DNA of 64,000 nt, taken from contig JADJDQ010000021.1 in assembly GCA_016702605.1 (NCBI GenBank), positions 930,001-994,000 of the forward strand. Direction: 5' to 3'. Shown here one piece after another: positions 33,837 through 42,970 of this stretch. A program made the position numbers and the translations under genes. Within the stretch, counting starts at the first letter, position 1; the number at the start of each line of letters is the position of its first letter. The notes under the pieces were generated by a model that was not told the DNA's origin, made no database searches, and saw only the letters and a list, made by a program, of their open reading frames with translations. Source of the DNA: Candidatus Intricatilinea gracilis. Its GTDB lineage: Bacteria > Pseudomonadota > Gammaproteobacteria > Burkholderiales > Burkholderiaceae_C.

Positions 33837-35435
33837 ATGCCCAAGCCCGCTCGTCACCCAGCTGCCGCATCGGTCGATGCCGTCGATGCCACCACCTTGC
33901 GCGGGCCGTCGCAGGTGCACGCACTGATCTCGTTTCTCGATCATGAGCCCCAGCCCATGATCGTGCTCGACCCGGACTACAACATCCTGGGCGCCAACAT
34001 CGCCTACCAGCGGCAGTTTGGTGTGGCGGGCCAGCCCACGGTGGGGCGCAAGTGTTACCGCGTGTCCCATCACTACGACTTGCCGTGCGACCAGGCAGGG
34101 GAACATTGCCCGATGCGCCGGGCCCGCGAACTCCAGGGGCCGGACCGTGTGCTGCACATCCATCACACGACACGCGGACCCGAACACGTCAACGTCGAAC
34201 TGCGTCCCATCCTGGATGCGGATCAACGGGTGGTGGCCTATGTCGAGCGACTGGTCACCGTGCGCAATGCCTCGGCGCGGCCCAGCGACGACGGCCTGGT
34301 CGGGCGTTGTGCAGCTTTCAACAGCGCACTGGCGGCGGTGCAACGTGTGGCACCGTCGATGTTGCCGGTGCTGCTGCTGGGTGAATCGGGCACCGGCAAG
34401 GAGTTGTTCGCACGTGCCGTGCATGACGGCAGCCCACGTGCCGGCGGGCCGTTTGTGGTGGTCGACTGCTCGGGGCTGACCGAGACCTTGTTCGAGAGTG
34501 AGCTGTTCGGCTACGAGAAAGGCGCCTTCACCGGCGCCAACTCGCGCAAGCAGGGCCTGGTCGAAACGGCCGATGGAGGCACCTTGTTTCTGGACGAGAT
34601 GGGTGATGTACCGCTGGCCATGCAGGTCAAGCTGCTGCGGCTGATCGAGTCGGGCACCTTCCGCCGGGTGGGCAGTGTCGAGACGCAGCAGGCCGATTTC
34701 CGCCTGGTGGCTGCCACCCACAAACCGCTGGCGCAGATGGTGGCCGACGGGCGTTTCAGGCAGGACCTGTATTACCGCATCAGTGCGTTTCCCATCCACC
34801 TGCCACCGCTGCGCGAGCGACTCGACGACATCCCCGTGCTGGTGGACAGTTTCCTGCGTCGCGGCCCAGGCGCCGCAGGGCGGCTGAACGGCCTGAGCAT
34901 CGACGCCGATGCGCTGGCCCGTCTGCATGCGTACGACTGGCCCGGCAACCTGCGCGAGTTGCGCAATGTGCTCGACCGCGCGCGGTTGTTTGCAGACGAT
35001 GGGGTGATCCGCGCCGACCATCTGCCCGAGGGGCTGGGCAGCGGCGCCGCCCCGGTGGTGTCGGTCAAGGCCGACCGGACAAGAACCCCCGGCACCGCAG
35101 GCACAGCCGCGATGGCTGCCGCAGCTGGCATGTCCGGCCCGGCGATCACGGCGAGCCCATCTGCCCCATCAGGTGCATCGGCAGGCACGTCAGGTACTTC
35201 AGGCACGTCGGTCCCTTCGACCGGTGCAGCAAGAACCACGTCGGAAACCGAGCCCGGTGATGGCCCGTCGGCGTCGCGACCGCCGGTGTGGGTGCGCCGG
35301 CGTGCCTTTGCCAGCGAGGCGGATCTGCGCGCCGCCGTGCTGGCCTGGGACGGCACACGCAAGGACCTGGCGCAACACCTGGGCTGGAGCGAACGTACGC
35401 TCTACCGCCGTCTCAAGGACATCGGCCTGGCCTGA
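33837..35435 (+). CDS. PAS-containing sigma54-dependent transcriptional activator
   Basis: A 532-residue regulator. N-terminal PAS domain (PMIVLDPDYNILGANIAYQRQF) includes an unusual cysteine/histidine cluster, KCYRVSHHYDLPCDQAGEHC, that could bind a metal or heme and sense redox state. The AAA+ domain has Walker A GESGTGKE, the sigma54-contacting GAFTGA loop, Walker B LFLDEMGD and YDWPGNLRELRNVLDR. A long Ala/Gly/Ser/Thr linker (about residues 410-480) precedes a Fis-type HTH (TRKDLAQHLGWSERTLYRRL). It is divergent from the NosR-like gene and probably controls it or the octaheme operon. ATG at 33837 is chosen; the frame upstream has only a GTG. Confidence 0.9.
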   Translation: MPKPARHPAAASVDAVDATTLRGPSQVHALISFLDHEPQPMIVLDPDYNILGANIAYQRQFGVAGQPTVGRKCYRVSHHYDLPCDQAGEHCPMRRARELQGPDRVLHIHHTTRGPEHVNVELRPILDADQRVVAYVERLVTVRNASARPSDDGLVGRCAAFNSALAAVQRVAPSMLPVLLLGESGTGKELFARAVHDGSPRAGGPFVVVDCSGLTETLFESELFGYEKGAFTGANSRKQGLVETADGGTLFLDEMGDVPLAMQVKLLRLIESGTFRRVGSVETQQADFRLVAATHKPLAQMVADGRFRQDLYYRISAFPIHLPPLRERLDDIPVLVDSFLRRGPGAAGRLNGLSIDADALARLHAYDWPGNLRELRNVLDRARLFADDGVIRADHLPEGLGSGAAPVVSVKADRTRTPGTAGTAAMAAAAGMSGPAITASPSAPSGASAGTSGTSGTSVPSTGAARTTSETEPGDGPSASRPPVWVRRRAFASEADLRAAVLAWDGTRKDLAQHLGWSERTLYRRLKDIGLA

Positions 35436-35451
35436 GCGCGCGTCAGCCAGG

Positions 35452-36909
35452 TCAACGTGGCACGACGAAGGTCGACTTCTCGCGCAGGCTGCGGGCCTCG
35501 TCGCCTGCCGAGGCGCCACGTTCGATGTCGAAGTGGATCTCGTGGGCGCCGGGTTTGGCCTGGGCCGCCGATTCGGCCGGCAGACGTAGCGCCAGCGAGA
35601 TCCAGCGAGCCTCGGTGGGCAACACCTCGACCTCGGTGCTGTCGCGCAGGCGCAAGCCGGGCAGGCCATCGGCCGTCACGCGATAACGCTGCACCTGCTC
35701 GGTGGCGTTCATGATCTGCAGGCGGTAGACGTTCTCGATCTGGCCGTCGTCGACCTGGCGCGCCAGGCTGGCGCGGTCGCGCACCACGTCGACCTTGAAC
35801 GGTGAACGCATGGCGATGCTGGTCGACAGCGCCGTGAGGATGAGCACCAGCACGCCGGTGTAGACCATCACCCGTGGCCTGAAGATGCGGCGCAGCCGTT
35901 CACCGCGCGTCAGGTGCTGAGCCAGACCGTTCTGGGTGTCGTAGCGCACGAGGCCGCGGGCATAACCCATCTTGTCCATGGTGGCGTCACACACGTCTAT
36001 ACAAGCAGCACAGCCGATACATTCGTACTGCAGGCCCTTGCGGATGTCGATGCCGGTGGGGCAGACCTGCACACACAGGTTGCAGTCGACACACGAACCC
36101 AGGCCGAGCTTGGCCGGGTCGGCCTTCTTCGAGCGCGATCCGCGCGGTTCACCGCGCTCGCTGTCATAGGTGATGATGAGGGTGTCCTTGTCCAGCATGG
36201 CACTCTGGAAGCGCGCATACGGGCACATGTACTTGCACACCTGCTCGCGCATGAAGCCGGCGTTGAGGTAGGTGGCAAAGCCGTAGAACAGGATCCAGAA
36301 GTTCTCCCATGGCCCCAGGCCCAGGCTGGCGACCTGGGCGCCCAGGCTGCGGATGGGGGTGAAGTAACCGACGAAGCTGAAGCCGGTAAGTAGCGCAAAG
36401 GCGATCCAGGCGCCTTGTTTGGCGATCAGGCGACCGGCGCGTTGGGTCGTCCAGGCACTGGCGTCGAGTTTCATGCGCGCGGCACGGTCACCTTCGATCT
36501 TGCGTTCGATCCACATGAAGATCTCGCTATAGACCGTCTGCGGGCAGGTGTAGCCGCACCACACCCGTCCGGCCACCGCGGTGACGAGAAACAGCAGGTA
36601 GGCCGACACGATGAGCAGGGCCGTGAGGTAGATGAAGTCCTGCGGATAGAGCACCAGCCCGCCGATGTAGAAGCGCCGCGAGCCCAGGTCGAACAGCACC
36701 ATCTGGCGGCCGTTCCAGTTCAGCCAGGGCAGGCCGTAGAAGATCAGCTGCGTCAACCAGACCATGGCCCAGCGCCACTTCACGAACAGGCCGGTGACCG
36801 AGCGGGCGTAGATCTTCTGATGCGGCTGGTACATCGAGACGAACTTTGCCGGCTCGGCCGGGGCGACCCCCGGGCTGGCGGTGAGGGTTTCGGTGGAACT
36901 CTGACTCAT
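35452..36909 (-). CDS. ccoG: CcoG (FixG/RdxA) cytochrome oxidase accessory iron-sulfur protein
   Basis: A 485-residue membrane protein with about five transmembrane segments, the CX3CP motif in WCGYTCPQTVYSEIFMW, and a double 4Fe-4S ferredoxin module (CVDCNLCVQVCPTGIDIRKG and CIGCAACIDVCD), followed by a C-terminal periplasmic Ig-like domain. CcoG reduces copper for assembly of cbb3 oxidase. No ccoNOPQ genes are in the window. The ATG at 36909 is chosen as starting the conserved part; it is 16 bases convergent with the sigma54 activator. Confidence 0.93.
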   Translation of the reverse strand: MSQSSTETLTASPGVAPAEPAKFVSMYQPHQKIYARSVTGLFVKWRWAMVWLTQLIFYGLPWLNWNGRQMVLFDLGSRRFYIGGLVLYPQDFIYLTALLIVSAYLLFLVTAVAGRVWCGYTCPQTVYSEIFMWIERKIEGDRAARMKLDASAWTTQRAGRLIAKQGAWIAFALLTGFSFVGYFTPIRSLGAQVASLGLGPWENFWILFYGFATYLNAGFMREQVCKYMCPYARFQSAMLDKDTLIITYDSERGEPRGSRSKKADPAKLGLGSCVDCNLCVQVCPTGIDIRKGLQYECIGCAACIDVCDATMDKMGYARGLVRYDTQNGLAQHLTRGERLRRIFRPRVMVYTGVLVLILTALSTSIAMRSPFKVDVVRDRASLARQVDDGQIENVYRLQIMNATEQVQRYRVTADGLPGLRLRDSTEVEVLPTEARWISLALRLPAESAAQAKPGAHEIHFDIERGASAGDEARSLREKSTFVVPR

Positions 36910-36985
36910 GGCGGAAGGCCTTTGATCTGTGAGGGGGCGATACATCGACATGAGCAAGTCTTCGGCCATGCCGGGCCGACTGCAT

Positions 36986-37130
36986 CTGCCAGGCCCTGCC
37001 CACCTGGCAGTTCGGGCGCTGCTGCACTATGACGCCGGTCAATTTCTCCAGGGCGGCGGCTTCTGCTCGCGGGCCGTTTGGGGTGATGGTTGATCTGCCA
37101 AGTGGCGGCATCTGTCTGCCAATGTGGCAG
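36986..37130. promoter_or_regulatory. Three CTGCCA/TGGCAG inverted repeats upstream of the octaheme operon
   Basis: In the 541-base gap between ccoG and the octaheme gene, CTGCCAGG pairs exactly with CCTGGCAG (36986-36993 and 37003-37010, 9-base spacer), CTGCCA-AG-TGGCGG is imperfect at 37095-37108, and CTGCCA-ATG-TGGCAG is perfect at 37116-37130. They are spaced like upstream activator sites and may bind the sigma54 activator encoded nearby. No clear -24/-12 element was found. The rest of 37131-37450 has no convincing gene. Confidence 0.5.
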
Positions 37131-37450
37131 TTGTCGACCGGTGATCGGATTGCTTCAGGTCAAGTGCTGGCCGAGCAATCGGCGGACACTACATGCGTGC
37201 TTGCGAATATTCGGATAACTACCGTTGCAGTCGGATGAAGAGTGATGTGGGAAGCAGGGTTGCAGGCCCTGCCAGCACGATCGGTGCTGCTGTCTCACCT
37301 CGCCGGGCGGGGCATCGATCCCCACCCGTCGCACGACCAGCTGGCGCCGCGCAGATCGGCGGCGCCTGGCGCCAAGCAGTCATCGCAAGGGGTCGGAGCA
37401 CGGGCATGGCGCCCGGCCCGCACCCACCTTGCCCAACCGGGATCCAGTTC

Positions 37451-39061
37451 ATGCCCCCCCTCAGATCAGCCTTGATCGCGGTCTTCGCCGCGACCTTGAT
37501 GGCCGCCTCCTGGGCTGCCACCGAACCCGCCGAGGCACCAGCGGTCAAAGCCAAGGTGTCGAAGTCCACGGCGGACCACACCAAGTTCAAGGAGCTGCAG
37601 CAGACCTTCGACTCGGGGCCTGCCGTGACCCGTGCTTGCCTGACCTGCCACACCGAGGCATCCAAGCAGATCCACAGCACCCAGCACTGGAACTGGGAAT
37701 ACCGCAACCCGCAGACCAACCAGTTGCTGGGCAAGCGGCATGTCATCAACAACTTCTGCACTTCGGTGCAGTCCAACCTCGCGTCATGCGCCAGTTGCCA
37801 CATCGGCTACGGCATGAAGGACGACAAGTTCGACTTCGCCTCGCAGGAGAACGTCGACTGCCTGGTCTGCCACGACACCACCGGCAGGTACAAGAAACCC
37901 GGCGGCTTCGCCGGCAACCCGGTGGTCAAGGACACCGAGTTCCCTCCCGGCTCGGGCAAGATCATCCGCGGCATCGACCTGTCCGAGATCAGCCAGAAGG
38001 TCGGCAAGTCCAGTCGCATGACCTGCGGCACGGCCTGCCACTTCACCGGTGGTGGTGGTGATGGCGTCAAACACGGCGACCTCGACACCTCGCTCGAGAT
38101 GCCTGACAAGGACCTTGACGTGCACATGGACGCCAAGGGCCTGAACTTCACTTGCGCCACCTGCCACAAGACCGACGGCCACCAGGTGCCCGGCAGCCGC
38201 TACGCGCCCACTGCCAAGGACAAGGACGGCGCCCACCTGCGTGGCCAGGCCGACAGCAGCAACCCGACCACCTGCCCGGCCTGCCACGGCCAGCGCCCGC
38301 ACAAGGGCGAGGACAAGCTCAACGACCACACGGCCAAGGTGGCCTGTCAGACCTGCCACATCCCGGCCTTTGCCCGCGGTGACGTGCCAACCAAGATGTC
38401 GTGGGACTGGTCGACAGCCGGCAAACGTGGCCCCAACGGCAAGCCGCTGGTGATCACCAACGACGACGGTCACCCCACCTACAACGGCATCAAGGGCACC
38501 TTCGAGCTGGCCGACAACGTCAAGCCCGACTACGTGTGGTTCAACGGCCGGGTCGACTACACACTGGCCGACACCAAGGTCGACAAGGCACAGCAACCTG
38601 TCTACATCAACAAGTTCCAGGGCAGCGCAACTGACGGCGAGTCGCTCATCTGGCCGGTCAAGCTGTTTCGTGGCAAACAGGCCTTCGACCCGGTAGGTGG
38701 CACGCTGGTGGTGACCCACCTGGCCGGTGCGGACGACACGGCCTACTGGACCAATCTCGACTGGGAAAAGGCGGTCGGTGCCGGCATGTCCACGGTGAAC
38801 CGCGAGTTCTCGGGCAAGGTGGACTTCATCGAGACCGTGAGCATGTGGCCCATCACCCACATGGTCGCACCCAAGGACAAGGCGCTGCACTGCGGCGACT
38901 GCCACAGCCAGGGCGGGCGACTCGACAAGGTCGAAGGCGTCTACATCCCCGGACGTGACCACAACCTGCTTGTCGACGGCCTGGGCTGGCTCGCCGCAGG
39001 TGGCGTGCTCGTCGTCACCTTGCTGCATGGCGGACTGCGCATCGTGCGCCGCCGCCGCTGA
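37451..39061 (+). CDS. Octaheme c-type cytochrome, tetrathionate reductase (OTR) family
   Basis: A 536-residue exported multiheme protein. The signal peptide is SALIAVFAATLMAASWA. Eight heme motifs are visible: CLTCH, CASCH, CLVCH, CATCH, CPACH, CQTCH and CGDCH plus one CGTACH with an extra residue. The start ADHTKFKELQQTFDSGPAVT and the QHWNWEY block are typical of the OTR family, which reduces tetrathionate, nitrite or hydroxylamine in vitro. A C-terminal hydrophobic helix (WLAAGGVLVVTLLHGG) followed by Arg residues anchors it to the membrane. It heads an operon with cytochrome b, so electrons pass between quinone and the octaheme protein. Confidence 0.9.
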   Translation: MPPLRSALIAVFAATLMAASWAATEPAEAPAVKAKVSKSTADHTKFKELQQTFDSGPAVTRACLTCHTEASKQIHSTQHWNWEYRNPQTNQLLGKRHVINNFCTSVQSNLASCASCHIGYGMKDDKFDFASQENVDCLVCHDTTGRYKKPGGFAGNPVVKDTEFPPGSGKIIRGIDLSEISQKVGKSSRMTCGTACHFTGGGGDGVKHGDLDTSLEMPDKDLDVHMDAKGLNFTCATCHKTDGHQVPGSRYAPTAKDKDGAHLRGQADSSNPTTCPACHGQRPHKGEDKLNDHTAKVACQTCHIPAFARGDVPTKMSWDWSTAGKRGPNGKPLVITNDDGHPTYNGIKGTFELADNVKPDYVWFNGRVDYTLADTKVDKAQQPVYINKFQGSATDGESLIWPVKLFRGKQAFDPVGGTLVVTHLAGADDTAYWTNLDWEKAVGAGMSTVNREFSGKVDFIETVSMWPITHMVAPKDKALHCGDCHSQGGRLDKVEGVYIPGRDHNLLVDGLGWLAAGGVLVVTLLHGGLRIVRRRR

Positions 39062-39077
39062 TCACCGGATGTTCATC

Positions 39078-39701
39078 ATGCAACGCACCTACATCTTCAC
39101 CGCCTTCGAACGCTTCTGGCACTGGACCCAGGCGCTGCTCATCATCGGCATGCTGGTCACGGGTTTCGAGATCCACGGCACCTACAAGCTGCTGGGATTC
39201 CACGACGCACACGTGGTGCACACCACCGCCGTGTGGGCCCTGGTCGGCCTGTGGGGCCTGGCCATCTTCTGGCACCTCACCACCGGCGAGTGGCGCCAGT
39301 ACATCCCGACCATGAAGAACATGGACAAGGTCGTGCGCTTCTATGCGATCGGCATCTTCCGCGGCGAGGCCCATCCCTTCCACCCGACCCGTGCACGCAA
39401 GCACAACCCCATGCAGGCGCAGGCCTACCTGGCGATGACGGTGCTGGTCAGCCCGTTGCTCTGGATCTCGGGCATGGTCTACCTGTTCCACCCCCAGCTG
39501 GCAGCCGCAGGCATCGGCCCGGCGCTGGCCACCGTGGCCACGGTGCACACGCTGGGTGCCTTCCTGATGCTGGCCTTCCTGATCGGCCACATCTACCTCG
39601 CGACCACGGGCCACTCGCCCCTGGCGCACATCAAGTCGATGGTCACCGGCTGGGACGAGGAGCCGGCGCATGCCGCCCCGCCCACGACCGGTCAGGCCTA
39701 G
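39078..39701 (+). CDS. Cytochrome b561/b6-domain membrane subunit
   Basis: A 207-residue integral membrane protein with about four hydrophobic segments and heme-ligand histidines in FERFWHWTQALLIIG, DAHVVHTTAVWALVG and IGHIYLATTGH. The family donates or accepts quinone electrons for periplasmic cytochromes. It starts 16 bases after the octaheme gene; an ATG at 39069 is an equally close alternative start. It is the probable quinone partner of the octaheme cytochrome. Confidence 0.87.
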   Translation: MQRTYIFTAFERFWHWTQALLIIGMLVTGFEIHGTYKLLGFHDAHVVHTTAVWALVGLWGLAIFWHLTTGEWRQYIPTMKNMDKVVRFYAIGIFRGEAHPFHPTRARKHNPMQAQAYLAMTVLVSPLLWISGMVYLFHPQLAAAGIGPALATVATVHTLGAFLMLAFLIGHIYLATTGHSPLAHIKSMVTGWDEEPAHAAPPTTGQA

Positions 39702-39727
39702 TTGTTCAACCCGAGAGAAAGACGAAC

Positions 39728-41458
39728 ATGAACACGAGATGGCATCACACCTGTCTGGCTGCGGCAATCGCCGCGCTGCTTGTTCCGGCCGCTGCCCAGG
39801 CTGCCGAGGCTGACCTGGTCCAGCGCATCGACGCTCTGACCAAGGAACTGGAACAACTCAAGTCTCAGGTCCAAGCCGATCAGCAGAAGTCCGGCAAGGC
39901 GGCCGAGGAGTTGAAGGAACAGGTCAAGGCGGTCGAGGACAAATCGCTGTCGCGTTGGCTCACGGTGGGTGGTGACTACCAGTTCCGCGTCGACAGCATG
40001 CGCGGCGAGACGCGCACCTTCACCGACGTCAACGCCACCTTCGGCAATGCCGCGCAGACGCTGCAGGCTGCGTTCTTCGCCGATCCCACCAACCCGGCGA
40101 ACGCCGGTGCGCTGTCGGCGCTGATGGGGTTCTCGAACAACATGTCGACGGTACGGACCTTCGACGAGGCCCAGGCCTATCTAGGCGCCAACAGCGCCAT
40201 GCTCGGCGGGTTGGGTAGCTTTGCCGTCACGGTGCCCTCGTACAAGCCGCGCAACAACCTCATCTACAGCAACCGCCTGGGCCTGGACCTGAGCGCCAAG
40301 GCGGCGCAGGACGTGACGGTCAACGCCCGCTTCGTCATGTACAAGGTGTTCGGCGAGCAGGACGCCGGGGCGCTCACCAACGGCAACTCGGCCCCGTTCT
40401 TTGCCGACCGGGTTGGTGTGTTCGACGGCACGCTCGGGCGGGTGCCGTCATCGAGCCTGCTCAACGTCGACCGGGCCTATGCCACCTGGAGCAACATCGG
40501 CGGCGAGGACCTTTGGTTCTCGGTCGGCCGCCGGCCGTCCACCCAGGGTGCTCCCACCAACTTCAAGCTCAACCAGGCCAAGCCCGGCACCGGCGGCACA
40601 CCGGCCTTGCTGGTCGACTATGCCTTCGACGGCATGACGGTGGGTTACGCGCCGGACATCGACTCGTTACCCGGCTCGTACCTCAAGTTCTGCTACGGCC
40701 GCGGCTTCGAGAGTGGCTTCCGGTCGACACCCGGCAACTCGCTCGAAGACACCGACATGGCCGGCCTGGCCGTCGTGCCGATCGACACCGATCCGCTGCG
40801 TGTGTGGCTGCAGTGGAACCGCGGCATGAACATCTTCGATGCCCCGGCCATGCGCAACACCTATTTCGGTGACACCAGCGCCAAGGCCAATCTGGGCGAC
40901 ATCGACTGGTGGGGTCTGGGCGTGATGGGCACCGTCAAGAACGCAGGCCCCGGCAACTTGAACTGGTTCGCCGACGCGGGGGTGAGCATCACCCACCCGA
41001 ACAACAACGTGTCGGCGCAGTTCGGCTTCCAGGGCCTGATGACAGGCAGCTTCTTCGCGCCCGAAGCACCCACCAGCAAGACCGGCACCGGCCTGTGGAT
41101 GGGCCTGCGCTATGACCTGCCCAGCGGCACCAAGCTGGGCCTCGAATACAACCACGGCTCGAAGAACTGGATCACCTTCGCGCCCGCCGCCGGCGACATG
41201 TGGACCTCCAAGGCCGGCACACGCGGCCACGTCTACGACGCCTACCTGATCCAGGACCTGAGCAACAAGCCCGTGTCGTCGGCGCAGGCCAAGACCTTCC
41301 TGCGCCTGGGCATGCAGGTCTACGACTTCCAGTACACCGGCAGCAACAACTGGGTCGGCGCGCCCATGAAGATCTCCGAGGTCAACGGCCAGATGATGAC
41401 CATGACCCCGTTGTCCAAGGCGGTCAACGTCTACGCCACTGCCGAAGTCAAGTTCTGA
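39728..41458 (+). CDS. DUF3373-type outer-membrane porin-like protein
   Basis: A 576-residue protein with signal peptide (LAAAIAALLVPAAAQA), a coiled-coil segment (LVQRIDALTKELEQLKSQVQ) and a long strand-rich domain ending in ...VYATAEVKF, a terminal Phe suited to outer-membrane insertion. This layout (signal, coiled coil, barrel) matches the DUF3373 family found beside multiheme cytochromes. It may give sulfur oxyanions access to the periplasm. A GAGAGAAAGACG ribosome site precedes the ATG. Confidence 0.8.
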   Translation: MNTRWHHTCLAAAIAALLVPAAAQAAEADLVQRIDALTKELEQLKSQVQADQQKSGKAAEELKEQVKAVEDKSLSRWLTVGGDYQFRVDSMRGETRTFTDVNATFGNAAQTLQAAFFADPTNPANAGALSALMGFSNNMSTVRTFDEAQAYLGANSAMLGGLGSFAVTVPSYKPRNNLIYSNRLGLDLSAKAAQDVTVNARFVMYKVFGEQDAGALTNGNSAPFFADRVGVFDGTLGRVPSSSLLNVDRAYATWSNIGGEDLWFSVGRRPSTQGAPTNFKLNQAKPGTGGTPALLVDYAFDGMTVGYAPDIDSLPGSYLKFCYGRGFESGFRSTPGNSLEDTDMAGLAVVPIDTDPLRVWLQWNRGMNIFDAPAMRNTYFGDTSAKANLGDIDWWGLGVMGTVKNAGPGNLNWFADAGVSITHPNNNVSAQFGFQGLMTGSFFAPEAPTSKTGTGLWMGLRYDLPSGTKLGLEYNHGSKNWITFAPAAGDMWTSKAGTRGHVYDAYLIQDLSNKPVSSAQAKTFLRLGMQVYDFQYTGSNNWVGAPMKISEVNGQMMTMTPLSKAVNVYATAEVKF

Positions 41459-41486
41459 ACCCCTCCCGCAACTACCGGAGCAACTC

Positions 41487-41810
41487 ATGTACAGCATCCT
41501 CTCTCGCACACTCGTCGGCATGGCCGTGGCTGTCTGCTCTCTCACGGTGAGCCTGCCCGCTGCGGCGGACGACGTGAAGATGGTCGGCGTGATCACCAAG
41601 ATCAAGCTGGCCGGTGACGGCAAGTCGGCCACTGCGGTGCTCAAGGACAACAAGAGTGGTGACGCAGTGACGATCAACATCACCGACGACCTCACGCTCG
41701 ACAAGTTCAAGGACAAACGCATCGTCGAGAGTGACGAGATCCGCGCCAGGTTCGACAACGCCGGCGGCAAGAACCTCAGCAAGTCGTTCAAGAAGACGGC
41801 CGGCTGCTGA
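41487..41810 (+). CDS. Small periplasmic protein of the octaheme operon
   Basis: A 107-residue protein with a signal peptide (LVGMAVAVCSLTVSLPAAA) and a small beta-rich mature domain, DVKMVGVITKIKLAGDGKS through ITDDLTLDKFKDKRI, ending with SKSFKKTAGC. The closing single Cys could take part in thiol chemistry. Not a family I recognise. GGAG lies before the ATG, and it is between the porin-like and rhodanese genes. Confidence 0.75.
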   Translation: MYSILSRTLVGMAVAVCSLTVSLPAAADDVKMVGVITKIKLAGDGKSATAVLKDNKSGDAVTINITDDLTLDKFKDKRIVESDEIRARFDNAGGKNLSKSFKKTAGC

Positions 41811-41908
41811 GCCGCCCCCGCCCGCGCGGCTTGCGCACTGCCAGGCCGCCGGGCGATTGCCACCGCAGTGCGGACAATCTTTTCCCATCGCTCTGAAGGA
41901 GCGTCATC

Positions 41909-42970
41909 ATGAAACGCATGGTTCTGGTTGCTGCCCTCATGGCAGCCGTGGTGTCGAGTTCGCTGGTGTTCAAGGTGAACGCCGCCGACGTCAAGCCCGA
42001 GGCGGACGAGGTGGTCAACGACCAGATGGTCGCCCTGTACGAGAAGGGCGAGATCGGCCGCAGCACCTGGGTGATCGACTCTCGCCCGGCAGGCAAGTAC
42101 TACAGCGGCCACATTCCCGGTGCCCTGAGCCTGCCGCTGGACCAACTGGCCAAGGACCCGGCCAGTGTCGACAAACTCGGCATACCCAAGACCGGCAAGG
42201 TCATCTTCTATTGCGCGGGACGCGAGTGCACCTTGTCGGTGGACTCGGCCGCGATCTTCAGGAAGATGGGTTACGCCGACGCCTGGGTCTACCGCAATGG
42301 TGTGCCGGGCTGGAACCAGAAGGCCCAGCCACTGCGGGCCGAGATGCCGTTCATCAAGAAGGGCAATCTGATCCTGGTGGACACCGCGCCCGGCAAGCCG
42401 AGCCTGGTCATGGCAGGCAGCAAGACAGTGCAGATCTCGGCCAGCGACCTGGCGGGTGAGCCCGGCAAGAAGCTGCTCGAGAACCTGTCTCGCAACGCGC
42501 CGATGGTGGTGATCGACCGTGGTGACATGGCTGCCGTCAACGCCGCAATGGAAGCTCTGCGTGAACTCGACTTCCGCCGCCTGGCCTACTTCCCGCTGCA
42601 GGCCTGGAAGGATCCGCTGGCCGTGCCGGCCACGTTGACTGCGCTGACCTGGGCGCCGGTGTACGCAGCCGGCCAGGTGCCACCCAAGGCCTTCGAAGAG
42701 GCGGTTGCCGCCGGCAAGTTCATCCTCGACGTGCGCCCCGCCGCCGACTATGCGCGTGGCCACTTCAAGGGTGCCGTCAGCCTGCCGATCGAGGACATGG
42801 AAAAGGACTACGCCCGCATCCCCAAGGACGTGCCTGTCTTCGTCAATTGCGCCACCGGCTCCAAGAGCGCCAAGACCTACGACATCCTGGGCCGCAAGGG
42901 CTACAGCAACATCTCGTACCTGGACGCCGAAATCTCGTGCAAGGGCGAGGCCTGCACCATCAAGGAATGA
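41909..42970 (+). CDS. Periplasmic protein with two rhodanese domains
   Basis: A 353-residue exported protein (signal LVAALMAAVVSSSLVFKVNA). The first rhodanese domain (about residues 45-130) has the active loop FYCAGRECTLS; the second (about 235-345) has FVNCATGSKSAKT. Both have the catalytic Cys. The closing ISYLDAEISCKGEACTIKE adds two more cysteines. Two-domain periplasmic rhodaneses move sulfane sulfur, so this protein may process thiosulfate or polysulfide for the octaheme system. AAGGAG lies before the ATG. Confidence 0.88.
   Translation: MKRMVLVAALMAAVVSSSLVFKVNAADVKPEADEVVNDQMVALYEKGEIGRSTWVIDSRPAGKYYSGHIPGALSLPLDQLAKDPASVDKLGIPKTGKVIFYCAGRECTLSVDSAAIFRKMGYADAWVYRNGVPGWNQKAQPLRAEMPFIKKGNLILVDTAPGKPSLVMAGSKTVQISASDLAGEPGKKLLENLSRNAPMVVIDRGDMAAVNAAMEALRELDFRRLAYFPLQAWKDPLAVPATLTALTWAPVYAAGQVPPKAFEEAVAAGKFILDVRPAADYARGHFKGAVSLPIEDMEKDYARIPKDVPVFVNCATGSKSAKTYDILGRKGYSNISYLDAEISCKGEACTIKE

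Noticed and set aside
37060..37250. A sigma54 -24/-12 promoter for the octaheme operon
   Set aside because: TGGCAG near 37005 and several GG/GC pairs were examined, but none gives both TGGC and TTGC/TGC elements at the right spacing.
40667..42763. A 698-codon minus-strand frame opposite the porin-like and rhodanese genes
   Set aside because: Shadow of two clearly real plus-strand genes with signal peptides and active-site motifs.
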